NCBI GenBank assembly: GCA_947095585.1
Contig: OX352763.1
Span: 25,469,462-25,533,461 of the forward strand
Direction: 5' to 3'
Origin: Nephrocerus scutellatus
Taxonomy: Eukaryota > Arthropoda > Insecta > Diptera > Pipunculidae
DNA: 64,000 nt
The notes beneath the pieces are model-generated. The model was not told where the DNA came from. It did no database searches and saw only the letters and a list, made by a program, of their open reading frames with translations. The translations under genes and the position numbers were made by a program. Shown in pieces: positions 44,769 to 56,218 of the stretch; the first letter of the stretch is position 1; the number at the start of each line of letters is the position of its first letter.

Positions 44769-46894
44769 TTTTAATTTACCATCTATAAAGTTACGTTCCG
44801 TTTCTCATCTACACACAAGTACTAATTGGGCCTGGCAACGCATACTGAAAGACAACAAATACTCGTACGTACGTTCAATGCCTACTTATTTTGCCATCAG
44901 GCTAATTTGGCGGATGGAATTCTGCCACCTGCATAGAGTAAAGTTTTAAAGATTCATAGCCTCCGCAATCATTTAGAGTCGTCATAGGTTTATACACACA
45001 CATAGAGGCATCCTATCGTAAACTCAATGTGTATTTGTTCTGATGGTAGAAGGACAAGCATTTTATTGCGCTCCACATACCCACTGTGTTGGGTTTTTTG
45101 TGTGCGGGTGTGTGTGTTGGTTCTGTGAAAATGTAGTTTGCATTTGAGATGCGGTGAAAATACTGTCGACATTGGTGCCATAGTCGCCCCTAAATGTCAG
45201 CCCATACAATCGTCCAAACGATGTTTCAAAAGGGGATGTTTTTGGAGACAACCAGGCATCAGAGTAGTATTGTGGCGACACGTGCATTAGCTGTAGCACC
45301 AGAATGGCGCCGCAACTGAACTGAACTGTTTTCTCCGCAGTACGCTTACAATCTGAAGCGCCCCGCAATTTCTACATGGAAACGACCATTGCCGTGTGCT
45401 AGTGTTCTAGTGTTCTCGTTAATTCAAGTCTGTGGATTGAACCAGCAAACGTCGCTGATGGATGATAATATATTCATGGAATTCTTTCGTTTTCTCTTTT
45501 CTTCTCATTTCAGATGCTCCACGACCACCACCATCATTGCCCCCTTTCTGTTGGCTCGTTTACCATCGATTTCTATAGAATACCTTTAGTAGGTGTACAC
45601 AGATGAAAGTATAATTGCGTTTGAATACGAAAATATGCAGTCATAGCTGCCAAGGTGGCACCACAACGCGGCCGTAACGACAAATCACCCTGCAACATCA
45701 ACCTGGCCTCGGTGAGTAATTTTTATCCCAGAAACGACGGGTGGTTTTTTTTTTGCTGTTTTAGATTTGTTTTGTTGATTTTCTGTATGTGGGGTGAAAT
45801 GAGGGTTCATATGAAAAACGAACACTCACACATATACGAGTATTCGTAGAATATAATTTTAGTCAGTGTGGAAAATGTGGAACGGAGCATGGAGGCCGTG
45901 GTTATGTTCTGCAGTTGATGAAAGTTTCAGTAGAAAAACCAGGACATTACATATGTGCAGGGTGTTAAAGTTGGACTGACTATAAGATCAGGTAGTGTAG
46001 GATAGATTATGTATTATAAGTAGATACGAATGACTACTAACATATTTTTGGACAAAATATTAAGCAAAAAACATTAAATTTTAGTAGGGTTACCTTCCAA
46101 TAATAGCAAACAGCTAATTACTTTACATTGGAAAAAACGACACTTTCGAATAAATGACCTAAAGTTGCCTTAATGTTAATAAAAGATATTTGTTAATAGT
46201 CTTTCTATCCGATCTCCCCGCTGTAATTGAGAAGATACGAATACCGCTAAAGTACAGTTTGCCAATAAGTTGATACCACCTACTCATTCGACCCAACCCG
46301 GTTAAATTTCGTTTGAGCATCTCCCCCATTTTCATCATCTTACACAGCATATTGTATTTCCCAAAAGGTATCTTTGTATCTGATAAAGGAGAGAATGATA
46401 ACGGGGTGAATGGGGAAATGGGAGCAGCCCAGCATATTTCACGAATATTTCTTTAACTTATGAGTATCTTTATGAATTTTAACTGCCAAAACTAGAATAC
46501 TGTCCTCGAGATAGCCAATTCATTAATTCTGCCAATATTGATGGTTTCCATTGTGCATTACGCTGATGGCTGAAAATAAATCAATAAACCAAAAATGCAT
46601 CTTAGTCTGTTCGCGGTTCTCTATTAACTATTTCATATGCCAGTGGCAAATTGTAGTTATAATCCGATTCCCGTTGGAAACCTTTCAGTTTTGTGATAAT
46701 TCATGCAATGCAACTCTATCTTTCTCCAATCGAAACTTTACTTCCGAGGTAACAGAAGTAAAGTACTCTCTCGACTTGTGACAAGATGCAAGGCTGATAT
46801 GATTCGATGACTTAGACCTTAGAGGAACGTCTATGGATTTTTGATTTGCCAAATGTAAACCCTTAGCCCCCACTGCTTACAAAACAGTGGTCAT
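44769..46894. other. Unassigned, with a candidate exon near 45.6-45.7 kb
   Basis: The stretch 45100-45715 is GC-richer than its surroundings. A short block (45650-45714, GCCAAGGTGGCACCACAACG onward) reads open as VAPQRGRNDKSPCNINLAS and ends GCCTCG|GTGAGTAAT, a strong donor. The opposite strand is also open at 45063-45368 with no motif. The rest of the interval shows no gene or repeat. Confidence 0.4.
45640..45714 (+). other. Candidate exon end with splice donor
   Basis: This is low confidence. The 75 bp before G|GTGAGT at 45715 have coding-like composition in one frame (AAKVAPQRGRND, then KSPCNINLAS) within AT-rich DNA. The nearest upstream AG (ATATGCAG at about 45641) has a poor pyrimidine tract. 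No matching downstream exon or protein family was recognised. Confidence 0.2.
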
Positions 46895-47150
46895 TTGAGG
46901 CAGGTCCACTAATCGGTATTCTGTGTGAAAGAAGGAAAACATTACCCGTGTAGTCAAGGTGTTTGAGTTGAGTTGTAAGGGTGCATTCAATTCCGACTAT
47001 TCTGCATAACATCACAAATCACCACCAAGAAGAGCAGTAGTGATAGTATGCAGACTTGTATAAAGCCGCTTCGGATTTAAAAATGTTCCGACAACCTACA
47101 CCTATGCTTGCTTTTATGTAGGATGCGGCAACTTCAAGTTGGTTTTAAAA
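46895..47150 (-). mobile_element. LINE relic, fragment related to 15650-16747
   Basis: It aligns with 16385-16640 in the same minus orientation: CACCAAGAAGAGCAGTAGTGA against CACCAAGAAGAACAGCGG, GATAGTATGCA, CGACAAC and TGTAG-type matches. It therefore covers the RT block between the GCILSPLFF-like motif and the YADD box. Strongly decayed. Confidence 0.65.
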
Positions 47151-47162
47151 ATAAATCTATAT

Positions 47163-47355
47163 CTATACTAATATTATAAAGCGGTAATGTTAGTTTGTGT
47201 GTAGGAGGTAATCTTCGGAACTACTGGAGCGAGCGGTGAGACTCTTTCACCAATGTTTAGAATGTACTTTCAGCGTGAAAATAGGCTATCTATTATCCCT
47301 TTTTAATAAAAGGTCCTTTAGTGGCGACCAATTTTGTAACTAAAGCGCCATCATA
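47163..47355 (+). mobile_element. Helitron-like repeat, copy F (5' part)
   Basis: CTATACTAATATTATAAAGC at 47163, then GGAGGTAATCTTCGGAACTAC and TTTAGAATGTACTTTC, matching copies D and E. It ends at about 47355, where the gypsy-like sequence begins. This copy shows the 5' end best: CTATACTAATATTATAAAG. Confidence 0.65.
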
Positions 47356-47356
47356 A

Positions 47357-48720
47357 AGTCCAGAACCAACATGCATTCATCTTCCACTTGGGCAACAATA
47401 AACCGATGTCGAAACCTTAATCCTCTCCTGTAGCTGTCCTCAACTTGTAGTGATGCACTCTGTTTACTTTCTCTCCAGACACCATTTCAGGACTCACAAT
47501 TAATCTGGAAGCTCCTGTGTCTAGAATAAAATCGCAAGGTCTTCTCTCCAATACGCCATTAACAACCAGACTGTTGCATTCCCTGCCAAGATTTGTACTG
47601 CGTATTGTGACCCTGAGATATTCCCTTGCATTTTTCCGCCCTGCCCTGCAAAACGGGACGATCGCTCAACCTTATCCAAACGTTGTGCATCTATCCGCCG
47701 TAATCTTTCCAGATTATTGACACCATTCACAGGCTGTCTCATCATGTTTCCAGTGCTCACTTCCTTGCAATTCCGAATGACATGTCCAGTATTCTGACAT
47801 CTAAAGCATTTTGGACGGGAACTAGATGTTGAATTCTTATCGTTTTGGAAGCGTCCAGTATTTGATCTAACAAAAGCTGAAGACACACTGGCTTTAACTG
47901 CTTCGTACTCCAATGCCGATGCCAATACTGGATTCATTGTTTTTCCTCTCGAATAGCATTGATGAACGCATCCACTGCTAGTCCTTCCAAGATACCAGCC
48001 GGAATCCCATAATAGGCTTGTCGTGCTAGCTTAGTTATTTCCCACTCTAATTCTTGAAGTCGTTCTTCTCGCTGTTGTTTCTTCATCTGGAGCTGTATTT
48101 TGCTTAGCTCCTGGGTGGGAGACTGTCCATAACGCAAGTCCAACTCTTTCGAGACTCTTCCGGGACTTATCTCAGCATTTGGAATCATTTGCAATACATC
48201 AGCCGCCTTGCCCCTCAACGCCAGGATTAGAGAATTTAGTTGTTCTTCAGCACCTCATCCATTGTATTGTACAGCAGCTCCAAGCTGGACTTTGCAATTT
48301 TCAAATGCTGTCTCGCCATCGAACGCAGGGTGTTCCAAAATGTCTTTCTGGTTGCTAGAAAATTCTGGAAGTACTCTAGTACTGCTTTGTTGAGTGTTTT
48401 CTCCGACGAACTGGGTACGGTAGTCCAACCGGGTCTCAAACTCTTTAATTTTTCCTTCCAGACCACTCACTTCTTCATGAATTCATTCATTTCTTCTTTA
48501 AGCATTTCTATAGCTTCCGATTTTGTTTATCGAATTTGGAGTTAAGCTCTTGACTTTGCTGATAAATTTCCTTGTGCTTGCTGGCTGCTTCAGTTCCTGA
48601 CATTGGCGCTGCAATAGTTGATTCTGTCGATCCAACTCTTTCTTTAGACTTTGGCTTTGTTGTTCCAACTTGTCACTAATTTGAAAATTCAAATCTTTTG
48701 ATTTTGAGAAAAAGATAATG
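47357..48720 (-). mobile_element. Ty3/gypsy-like gag-protease relic
   Basis: Minus-strand. From 48720 downward there is a coiled-coil-like N-terminal region (QQSQSLKKELDR; about 48500-48690) and a segment with HPAFDGETAFENCKVQLGAA (about 48270-48330). Next is a capsid-type region (LRGKAADVLQMIP, then LDLRYGQSPTQELSK and GILEGLAVDAFINAI; 47934-48218). A CCHC zinc knuckle follows, CFRCQNTGHVIRNC (47765-47808), with the classic C-x2-C-x4-H-x4-C spacing. The last part is a retroviral-type aspartic protease start, LDTGAS (about 47507-47524). Gag is interrupted by frame changes near 47934 and 48230. Protease sits in a different frame from the zinc knuckle, which may be natural or mutational. Reverse transcriptase, integrase and LTRs were not found attached. 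Confidence 0.85.
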
Positions 48721-50329
48721 ATAACTGGCCGTTTTATATACCCAAAATTAACATTCAGTTAATTATTGATCACTGCTTGCGTTTAGTTAGTGATATTACT
48801 AAAATACTACCATCTCTTTAATGAACTTAATCAATAATCAACTAATCAACTTATTATTAGCAAATAAATTGAAAATGTTTTCTCGGTTATACAAGTAAGC
48901 TGTAATAATATTATTTTCGAATAGTAATGGTAAAAACAATGTTACTCGACTTGACAAACGATCATACTGACACATCTATATATCGATAATTTGTAAAAAA
49001 AAAGATAAAAGAAAATACTGGTGGCTTGACTGGAGTGTGGCCGAAATTTAACCCTAACCGCTAACTGTAGGGAATTAGTTTTTAAGTCTATTTAAGTATT
49101 TTAATTAGTTTTAAATAGTTTTAATTAGTTTTTTAGTAGTTTAAGTTTTCTTTTTTTTTCTTTTTTATCTTATAAATATAAATATGGCGGAAGAATTTTT
49201 ACCAAATTTTTGTTCTTTATAATTTCAATATAATAAATAATTTCAAAAGAAATAAATAAAAAAAAAATAATTGTTAAATCTAACCAATTGAAATAATAAT
49301 ATTGAAAGTAGTGTAAGCCCTCTTAGGTAATTTTACTAGTTTTTAATAAAAATAGTCAGTAAGTTATTTATTTATTACAAACAATAGTACTTAAGATTTA
49401 TGATAATTAAATAAATGGATTTAAAAAAAAAAAAAAAAAATAATTTGTAAAAATTTAAAAAATTGTACTCAATACAACCCAACAGTGTAAAAAGATTTTT
49501 ATACAAAAGTAGAACAGAAAGAAATCTGCTCTCCACAGACGGTAAAGACCAAAAATATCTATAATGTACGAGTATGTTACCCGTACAAGTAAATGGATTC
49601 CCTTTGTTTTAAAAATATGAATGTGCAATTTAAGAGTATTACGTGGAATTGTCGGTACTTGTACGAGAATATTATATGTTTCTTTACCTGTATATGTATC
49701 AAGTTCGATAAATCTTAAATAAACAGGAAGACGTGATCAAATTCTCTCGAATCTAACACACCACAGTAATAATTGCACAATAAAGTTTAGAAGTATTCAT
49801 TTTCTGCCAATAAATCATTCAAGCAATTCGCCATATTTTTGTGTTTTTGCTTTCTTTGTCTTGTTTATGATGAGATAGTGAACGAAACGAACTATTCTAC
49901 TTGGAAGAGTTAGAAAGATACGATTGTCTTGTTAACAACAGCAAAACCTCTTAAGAAGCATACTTAGACGTTTGTATCAGCGCATGTACTTCATTGTAAG
50001 GTCCGTCCATTACTCAGGATTCTACTGTAGATTGTATGGATTGTACATTGTACAGTCCTAACATGGTGGTTGTATGTGATCTTGATTACTAATAGAACTG
50101 ACATTTAAATGGCCAATGCAATGATAAGGTGGAATTTTTACATTATTGTCGAGTGAAATTCTACATTTCAATGTCGAAAAATAATATAAGAAGCCACCAT
50201 GATGTCTCACAGATTTTACTTTTATGTCTTTTTTTATAAAAAAAAACCTCGTTTTTGCATCGTAAATGCTAAAAAATATAATTATTTTTATTCTGTTATT
50301 ATTCTATGATTACTCTCTTTCTGCGATAG
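48721..50329. other. Unassigned, extremely AT-rich
   Basis: It may include leader sequence of the gypsy relic (TATATAAAACGGCC on the minus strand near 48735). An AT-rich run with TTAATTAGTTTTAAATAG-type repeats lies at 49080-49140, and poly-A at 49423-49440. No gene was recognised. Confidence 0.4.
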
Positions 50330-50405
50330 CAAAGTAAGAGTAGGATTTCATTTTGGGAGTACAGTAGTCGATTAAAAACGATTGTATCATATTTTTTGAA
50401 AGCAA
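50330..50405 (-). mobile_element. Small LINE fragment
   Basis: The minus strand matches the region near 60610-60690 (GTAGTCGATT / GTAGTCAATT, GTATCATAT, AGCAACTG / CGACTGCAA). It is a short decayed piece of the RNase H LINE family of 59800-62110. The ORF containing it (50299-50523) is probably this relic and not a gene. Confidence 0.45.
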
Positions 50406-51343
50406 CTGTAGTAAATAGTCCTGTCTTGTCCTGTCCTTCGATGTTCGACTTCATGCTAAGCTTTTCAGCCAGAATTACCTTCAAATTAGCGTTGAAGGTA
50501 TAAGGTCTTGGTGTCCTATTCATTGTCCATCAAAATTGGGGAAGACAAACGTTAGTATCTTGTAACGAGTTTGCTTGAGTAACGCTTACCGGATCAACCA
50601 TGGTTCGTATTGCGGTGTTTGTTGTAAATTAAAAGAGTTGTTTTTGTTCGGTTTAAGGATTGTTGCTTTTATTCTTTTCTTTTCTTTGATTATTGTTTAC
50701 TTGTTCAGTCTCTTTACATTTGGTAAATGCTTAAAAATGCCTCAAATAAATGGGCACGTCACGTTGGTCGGAAGTATATCTAATAGCAAATGAGTAACAA
50801 GGTGCATACGAAGTTGCTAAAAGTTTTGGTCCTTCCTATGGTCATAGACAGACGAGTGGGCTCGGTAGAATAATCGTACACTTGCTCTTCTATGAAAAAA
50901 ATAAACAATGACCGCGAAGGCGCAATAGTGCAGTCGGATCGGTCCGGGCGTTCCTAGTAGGCTAGCGGATTCAGTAGGGCACTCGTATACCCACTATGCT
51001 CACCAGAAACTGAAATTATTGTGCGGCGATTCAGGAGAATCCCGTTGAGACGGAAGGTCCGACTCAGCCCATAGAATGCATTTCGAATCGAATAAATACA
51101 TGTGTTCTTATGAAATGTGTCCCATAGGCAAAAAATTTGACGGAAGTGACACAAAAAGTTGACCAACTTTCAAATTTATTCTCCGGCAAATGCTTTTGAA
51201 GTTTATTTTGGCATTTGTTTTCGTTTGCCTGTACAACGACAACGTATTCATTGGGTCACCTGTTTGCGTTAATACGGTGTTGCCGCAACGGACTCTATGG
51301 GCTAGGCCCTTCAGTGCAAAGGGCTCAAAGAACAAAATGTATT
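50406..51343. other. Unassigned
   Basis: GC-richer text at 50910-51060 (GATCGGTCCGGGCG) has the look of a retroelement but shows no motif I can name. Confidence 0.4.
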
Positions 51344-51345
51344 TA

Positions 51346-51476
51346 CAGCGCTTTCGATTTGCTCGGTACAGTGAAGCTTTGGTGACCCATTTCTCCAGCG
51401 CTCTCTGGTTTTCGTCGATAACGCTGTAAAAATGGGACACCAAACCTTCACTGTACCCAGCTAATCGAAAGCGCTG
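51346..51476. repeat. Hairpin MITE H, copy 1
   Basis: The left arm CAGCGCTTTCGATTTGC (51346) and the right arm (ending 51476) are near-perfect inverted copies over about 45 bp, with a 40-bp loop that itself contains CAGCGC. The left flank is TA and the right flank starts TTA. Copy 2 of the same arms lies at 61508-61578. Non-coding. Confidence 0.8.
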
Positions 51477-51723
51477 TTAGTGAACGGAAACAGGCAAGAA
51501 CTTAACTACGAATATATTTTCAAAAAGAAATGTATAATGCTTTCGGTATGAGTATGCTAGGAAGCTAGTATGCGACGGAACCACTGCTTAAACAAATTAA
51601 TATTTCCATGTCAGTATCGCTCCACACAGAAGGTTTCCTTTACCGTGCAGTATCAAGCTTTTTTGCAAAAACCGACTGTGAAGCATATCGGTGGCAATTA
51701 AAAAATGATAGCTTAAAAAAAAT

Positions 51724-51822
51724 AGACATAGACATCTCATCCTTTCCTCTCCCTAATTTCCTAACGCCAATGCTGTGCTAAGCATTATAAGGGTGCAAAC
51801 CCCTTTAGCGTGCATTACATTA
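51724..51822 (-). repeat. Short hairpin-prone repeat I, copy 2
   Basis: Reverse complement of 31978-32068, about 85-90% identical by eye, including both stem segments. Confidence 0.7.
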
Positions 51823-51824
51823 TA

Positions 51825-52640
51825 AGAAAAAACTCAATGATTAGAACAGGACCCATCTTAAATCCCTGCGAATCTTTGGTTCACGACAATGGTTTGGTTG
51901 AGACATGCAACTCCACATAGAGCACATACTCGCACCGGTTACATCAGGGAACACTGACGTACCAAAGAAATTGGTAAAACCAGGGGCGGCTGATATAACA
52001 ATGCTAGTGCTCTACCCGCATTTGGGTAGTAAACCACCAGCCACTACGTACGTCAAGCCCAGAAGAATTCTGGGTCCTTAACCAAAAGTTGACACAGACT
52101 CAGCTAACCTCCAAGGAGATCAACCTGATCCGTGGGCTTAAACCAACTCCCGTAGTATCAACGCGACCTTGGTGAGATCTGACATCAAAGGCCTGAGTTC
52201 GTTCAGTATGAGTGTTTTGGCGAAGCAAAGCTAGCCCTGGCAGCACATCATCCGGAACCTCGAACCCAATCATTTGTCACTAGGATAGCATGCTAGTACG
52301 AGCAGCCTTGCCCTATTTATCTGCCGAGTTTACCAAGTATCAAACAGATGAAGTATGATACAGCATTTCCGCCGGGGAAAAGCAGCAGGTAACAACTAGT
52401 CGTAGACAGTTTACAAAAGTCGTTTTTAGCCAAGAAATTCACTGACTTCTGTATAACATAAGTGGCTGAATATCTTATAGGCCTGGTGATTCAAACGGAG
52501 AGAAGCTTCTTAAGCCCAGAGAAAGCTTTTAATGGGTTATGCTGCTTTTTACTTTACGCCGATGAGCTATATACTCTTCAAAAATTCTCAATCGGTTTAA
52601 CATGTCTCTGCTTAAAGAAAAGTCTGATCTTTTGAAATTC
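51825..52640. other. Retroelement-like, mostly unassigned
   Basis: Apart from repeat J (52130-52305), this stretch has the texture of a decayed retroelement (GC-richer) but no motif. Confidence 0.35.
52130..52305 (-). repeat. Dispersed repeat J, copy 2
   Basis: Inverted relative to copy 1 at 41998-42175. It shares five ordered blocks, listed under copy 1. Confidence 0.6.
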
Positions 52641-52710
52641 GTTCAGGTATTTTTTTGGACAGAATCTGGCAACTTCTAGCTGAATCAATGGTATTTTCAA
52701 TATATTTGTA
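52640..52710 (-). mobile_element. Small LINE fragment
   Basis: TTTTTGGACAGAATCTGGCAA and CTAGCTGA match 62025-62065 (TTTGGACAGAATCTGGCAA, CTAGCCGA) in the same orientation. A short remnant of the same LINE family. Confidence 0.5.
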
Positions 52711-54349
52711 GAATTTTATCTGAGAGCGCCGCTTGTCTTCATTGATGGCTTTCCTATAGATTCTTAAGTAAACTACTTATTGCAGTTTTATATATCATAT
52801 TGTTTTCAAATTAAAAAAACCTACCTAGATACTCATACAACTGAATATAAACTGAAACAAAAATCAAATTGATAATTTTTCTTTAAAGGAATCGAAAAAG
52901 ATACATTCTTCACTTGATCAAGTTCCATAGGTACAAGTATCTACAAATTACTAAATTGAAAAAAAAAAAACCAATGGAATTAATCACAGTAGCTGATGTT
53001 GTCAAATGTTGGTGTTCCTCTGTGTCTGTGTGCCGGAGTGTGCGGCATCAAGGCCATCAGAAAGATTTTCATTTATTTACTTTATCGGTTATAAACTTTG
53101 CTCAAAGTCTGACATCGAAGAGTCACAGAAAAAATCCTTTCTTTCCAAATTGACATTCTACCAATGCGTCATTCTGACTGACTGTCTCAACGATTTATTT
53201 CTACAAAATTCCCCTTCGTGTTTATTTTCTTTTCGTTTTTTGTAATCAATCTTTTTCGAGATAAAGTCTTCACAGAATATTTAATATACATGTGTGGTGT
53301 ACATGTGTGTGAATGTGTCAATATTTCTTTCTTTCATCTCATATATGAAATAAATTCCAATTAAAAACACACCCAAGCTTGTGTTAAACAAAATTACTAT
53401 GTGTCCATTTGGAACTCATATTTCAATATTTGTGCTTATGTTTCTGTACCTTAGTTATCTCTGAAAACAAAACCAAAAAAGATTTTTCTCGTTACCTTTT
53501 TAGTACAAATTTCACAATCGAGCTTAAAAATATATCAATTAAATTGATTTTTGAGGCTTTTGCTTATCTATTGGCCTGTTTAAAATTCTCGCAATATATT
53601 TTTCTAATTGTTGTTATCACACTGGCAATGAGCACGTAGCTTGAATCATTTAGTTTTTTTTCTCATTTAGAATGAAAAAGGTATATATACGAGTTTGTAG
53701 ATATTTTCATCCACATAAGCCCCAATAGATCTTTTTGTGAAATATCTTTTCGAATAATTTAATAATCAATATAACCACACATCACGGTAAGCCACAAGAT
53801 TGATAAGGTCTTTCAAGTTATTGATAACACATTTACGTGTTATAAGTATTTGAGTGCCTTCTGCTTTAGTTTGTGAATAGTGAACAAAACTTCTTAGATA
53901 AAATATATTAACTTTAAACCTATACTTAATGACATTTTCTGTGCTATTAGATCTTAGATAGCTTAGAAAAAATGTATTCACTTATTTTCGTAAACTCCCG
54001 TCCAAGTTTTTTCCCTGTCTTTTCGTGAATTTTGGCAGTTATCCATTAAAGATCTATGGAATACGCTATAAAATTTGTAATTATAACAAAGTCCACTCTA
54101 TTGAAATCGATGGAGTCCAAGTAAACAAAAATTCTGTCGTCGTCTTAAAGGTTATGAAAGGATTATTCTAAATAAAAGCTTTTTCAATTGGAACGCCCCA
54201 TTTTTATAATTGAATTTTCTCGACTATACGTGAAGTTTGCTGCGACTTCTTTGACTATATAAACTCAAATTTAGTTGCTATTTAATTTTTAATCATAGAT
54301 CACAACAGGCTTTAACAACGTAATCAAATTTTTTTTATCAAGGAACCTG
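52711..54349. other. Unassigned, AT-rich
   Basis: Several short open frames (52914-53245, 53409-53639, 53766-53981) with hydrophobic AT-driven composition and no family motif. Confidence 0.5.
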
Positions 54350-54553
54350 TGTATTGTGCATGTATATTTTTGCACACAAATGGAAGAGACCAACGAATTA
54401 ATAAGCTTTCCGTGACAAGTTATTGCTCTCGTTCGTTTGTCAGACATTCGCGAGAGGTGGGACCGTGAAAAATACTTTTGGTGTTACTGGGATTCGAACC
54501 ACGAACCTCCTGCTCGGAAGTTCATGCACATATCCACTGAGACATGGCGCCCA
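54350..54553 (-). mobile_element. tRNA-derived SINE, copy 3 (3'-truncated)
   Basis: On the minus strand it has the B box GGTTCGAATCC, a decayed A box, and the body CTTGTCACGGAAAGC to about ATTTGTGTGC. It lacks the GCTAGGCC...(ATT)n end. It ends within about 50 bp of the transposase relic at 54600, so it may have inserted into it or into an adjacent repeat. Confidence 0.75.
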
Positions 54554-54599
54554 CTATATTTGCGGTATATTGGGGATAAACTTGAAGAGGATGAAGAAA

Positions 54600-54990
54600 C
54601 TTGGAGCATGTGTGGTTTGAACAATAAAGCGCCACATATCAAACAGCTGGCCAAACAACTGAGATATTAAAGTCGAAGATCGGTGATTGCGTTATCACCA
54701 GAAATGAACCAATCAATTGGCCGTTTCGTTTGTATGACTCGAACTCTGAACTCTTTTCTTTTGGGCTATGTCAAGTCCATGGGGTATGTCAACACACACA
54801 AGAAACTTTAGAAAATCTAAGAATCAACATCGAACGCGAAATTGCAGGCATATCGCCCGATTTATACAAAAAAGTCATAAAAAATTGGGATTCGGCGCAT
54901 TCACACTTTCGTAGAAGACTTTTGAACACATGTATCACGTCTATTGAACTTTAACCCAAAATATTTTTTGATGCATATTTCAAAGCTTCC
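54600..54990 (+). pseudogene. IS630/mariner-superfamily transposase C-terminal relic
   Basis: The plus strand in shifting frames reads MWFEQ (decayed WFQQDGA), TAGQTTEILKSKIGDCVI, then RNEPINWPF and a decayed DLTPLDFFLWG equivalent (YDSNSELFSFG). The C-terminal helical block ETLENLRINIEREIAGISPD, then YKKVIKNW, follows. The same transposase type occurs at 23325-23890. Catalytic residues are mutated and stops are present. Confidence 0.65.
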
Positions 54991-55014
54991 CCTTTCCTCT
55001 TTTTAACACTGGTT

Positions 55015-55970
55015 AAGCTGTTATCGGCTGCTATACAGTTGATCCGAGATAGTTAAAGGATTGCACTTCTTCAAATTCGCACTCCACTATTTTAATTCCG
55101 GGACCAATGTTGGATCTTCTAGTCGCAGATGTGGCCACTATGTACTTTGTTTTGCTCTCATTTATGTGCAGCCCCATATTTCGTGCTGCCCGCTCGATCT
55201 GGATGAAAGCTTTCTTGTACAGCTCTTGAGTTTCTATCGTCTGCGTAAGCCAGTACCTGAATGGACTTATGGGGGATAGTTCCTCTCGCCGTTACGTCAA
55301 AGTCTCGGATCACTTTCTCCAACGCCAGTTTAAAGAAGACACAGGCCAGTCCATCCCCCTGTCGGAGCCCGTTGCAAATGTTTAATGGGCTTGGTGGTGA
55401 TCCGGATATTTTTACTTGGTTTATAACATTGGTCATGGTATACCTACACAGTCTTGTCAGTTTATTCGGGATGCCGAATTCTGTTATGGCCATATAAAGT
55501 TCTACTCTCCCTAAGCTATCATAAGTGGCTTTAAAGTCTATAAAAAGATGGTATAGTGAGTTTTTACCATCACCTGCCTAAGGGTGTAAGTCTGATCAGT
55601 TGTTTATTTGCCTATGGGATGAAGCCACACTGGTATGGACCAATGATGACTTTAGTGTACTGGGCTATCCTGTCTTGAAGGATAAAGGAGAAAATCTTAT
55701 ACGCGGTACTCAACAACGTTATACAACGATAATTGCTGCATTTTGTGATATCTCCCTTCTTTATAGCTCTGCTAACTTCGTCTATGCTTGGTGGCGGCAG
55801 CATAGTATGGTCTTCGGTCATTGGTGGAGCCTCCAATTCCTCAGTTAGCTGGCCCATTTAGCACCTCATGAAAGTGCTCTTCCCATCGCTGCAATATGCC
55901 TTTGAGATCGGCGAGTTTGGGTTCCTTAATAAAGTTTTTTTACGGGCGAGTTTATTGGCCTCGCGCCGAT
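55015..55970 (-). mobile_element. LINE relic with endonuclease-RT linker and RT
   Basis: Minus-strand. From 55970 downward a linker block shared with 9560-9630 (GGCGCGAGGCC) comes first, followed by SIDEVSRAIKKGDITKC and NYRCITLLSTAYKIFS (RT fingers, about 55690-55770). Then come TRLCRYTMTNV, GLRQGDGLACVFFKLALEKVIRD (about 55300-55390) and IQVLAYADDRN (YADD at about 55235-55250, catalytic Asps kept). The thumb follows, and FEEVQSFNYLGSTV-like text lies near 55030-55080. A deletion between the linker and the fingers is evident. Two or more frameshifts. Confidence 0.85.
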
Positions 55971-56218
55971 ATGCTTTCGGAGTTACTTAATTCGGTGGTT
56001 TTTCTGATTAATTCCAATGCTTCGGCTTTTCTTAAAGCTACTCTAAGTTTGATTAAAAAAGGTTGATTAGATTCATAAGGAAAACGGATTCGAAAAACAA
56101 AGCTGTTTCCACCTTCATTTTCATAATTTTTCGGATTCATAGCAACTACTGCCCGAAGCGCAACATATGTAACTCCAATTGTTGGGACTGATGGATGACA
56201 CACTTGCACGGGCATCAT
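55971..56218 (-). other. Unrecognised open frame next to LINE
   Basis: An ATG ATG-started frame runs from 56218 downward. It reads as balanced protein (VCHPSVPTIGVTYVALRAVV, then RFPYESNQPFL and LRVALRKAEALELI) and merges into the LINE linker at 55970. Codon choice looks coding. It may be a part of the LINE upstream region, a captured host gene fragment, or an accidental frame. I do not recognise a domain. Confidence 0.35.

Noticed and set aside
45063..45368. 101-codon minus-strand frame
   Set aside because: GC-richer patch but no motif; its C-terminal end is a TGTG repeat by-product (HTHPHTK).
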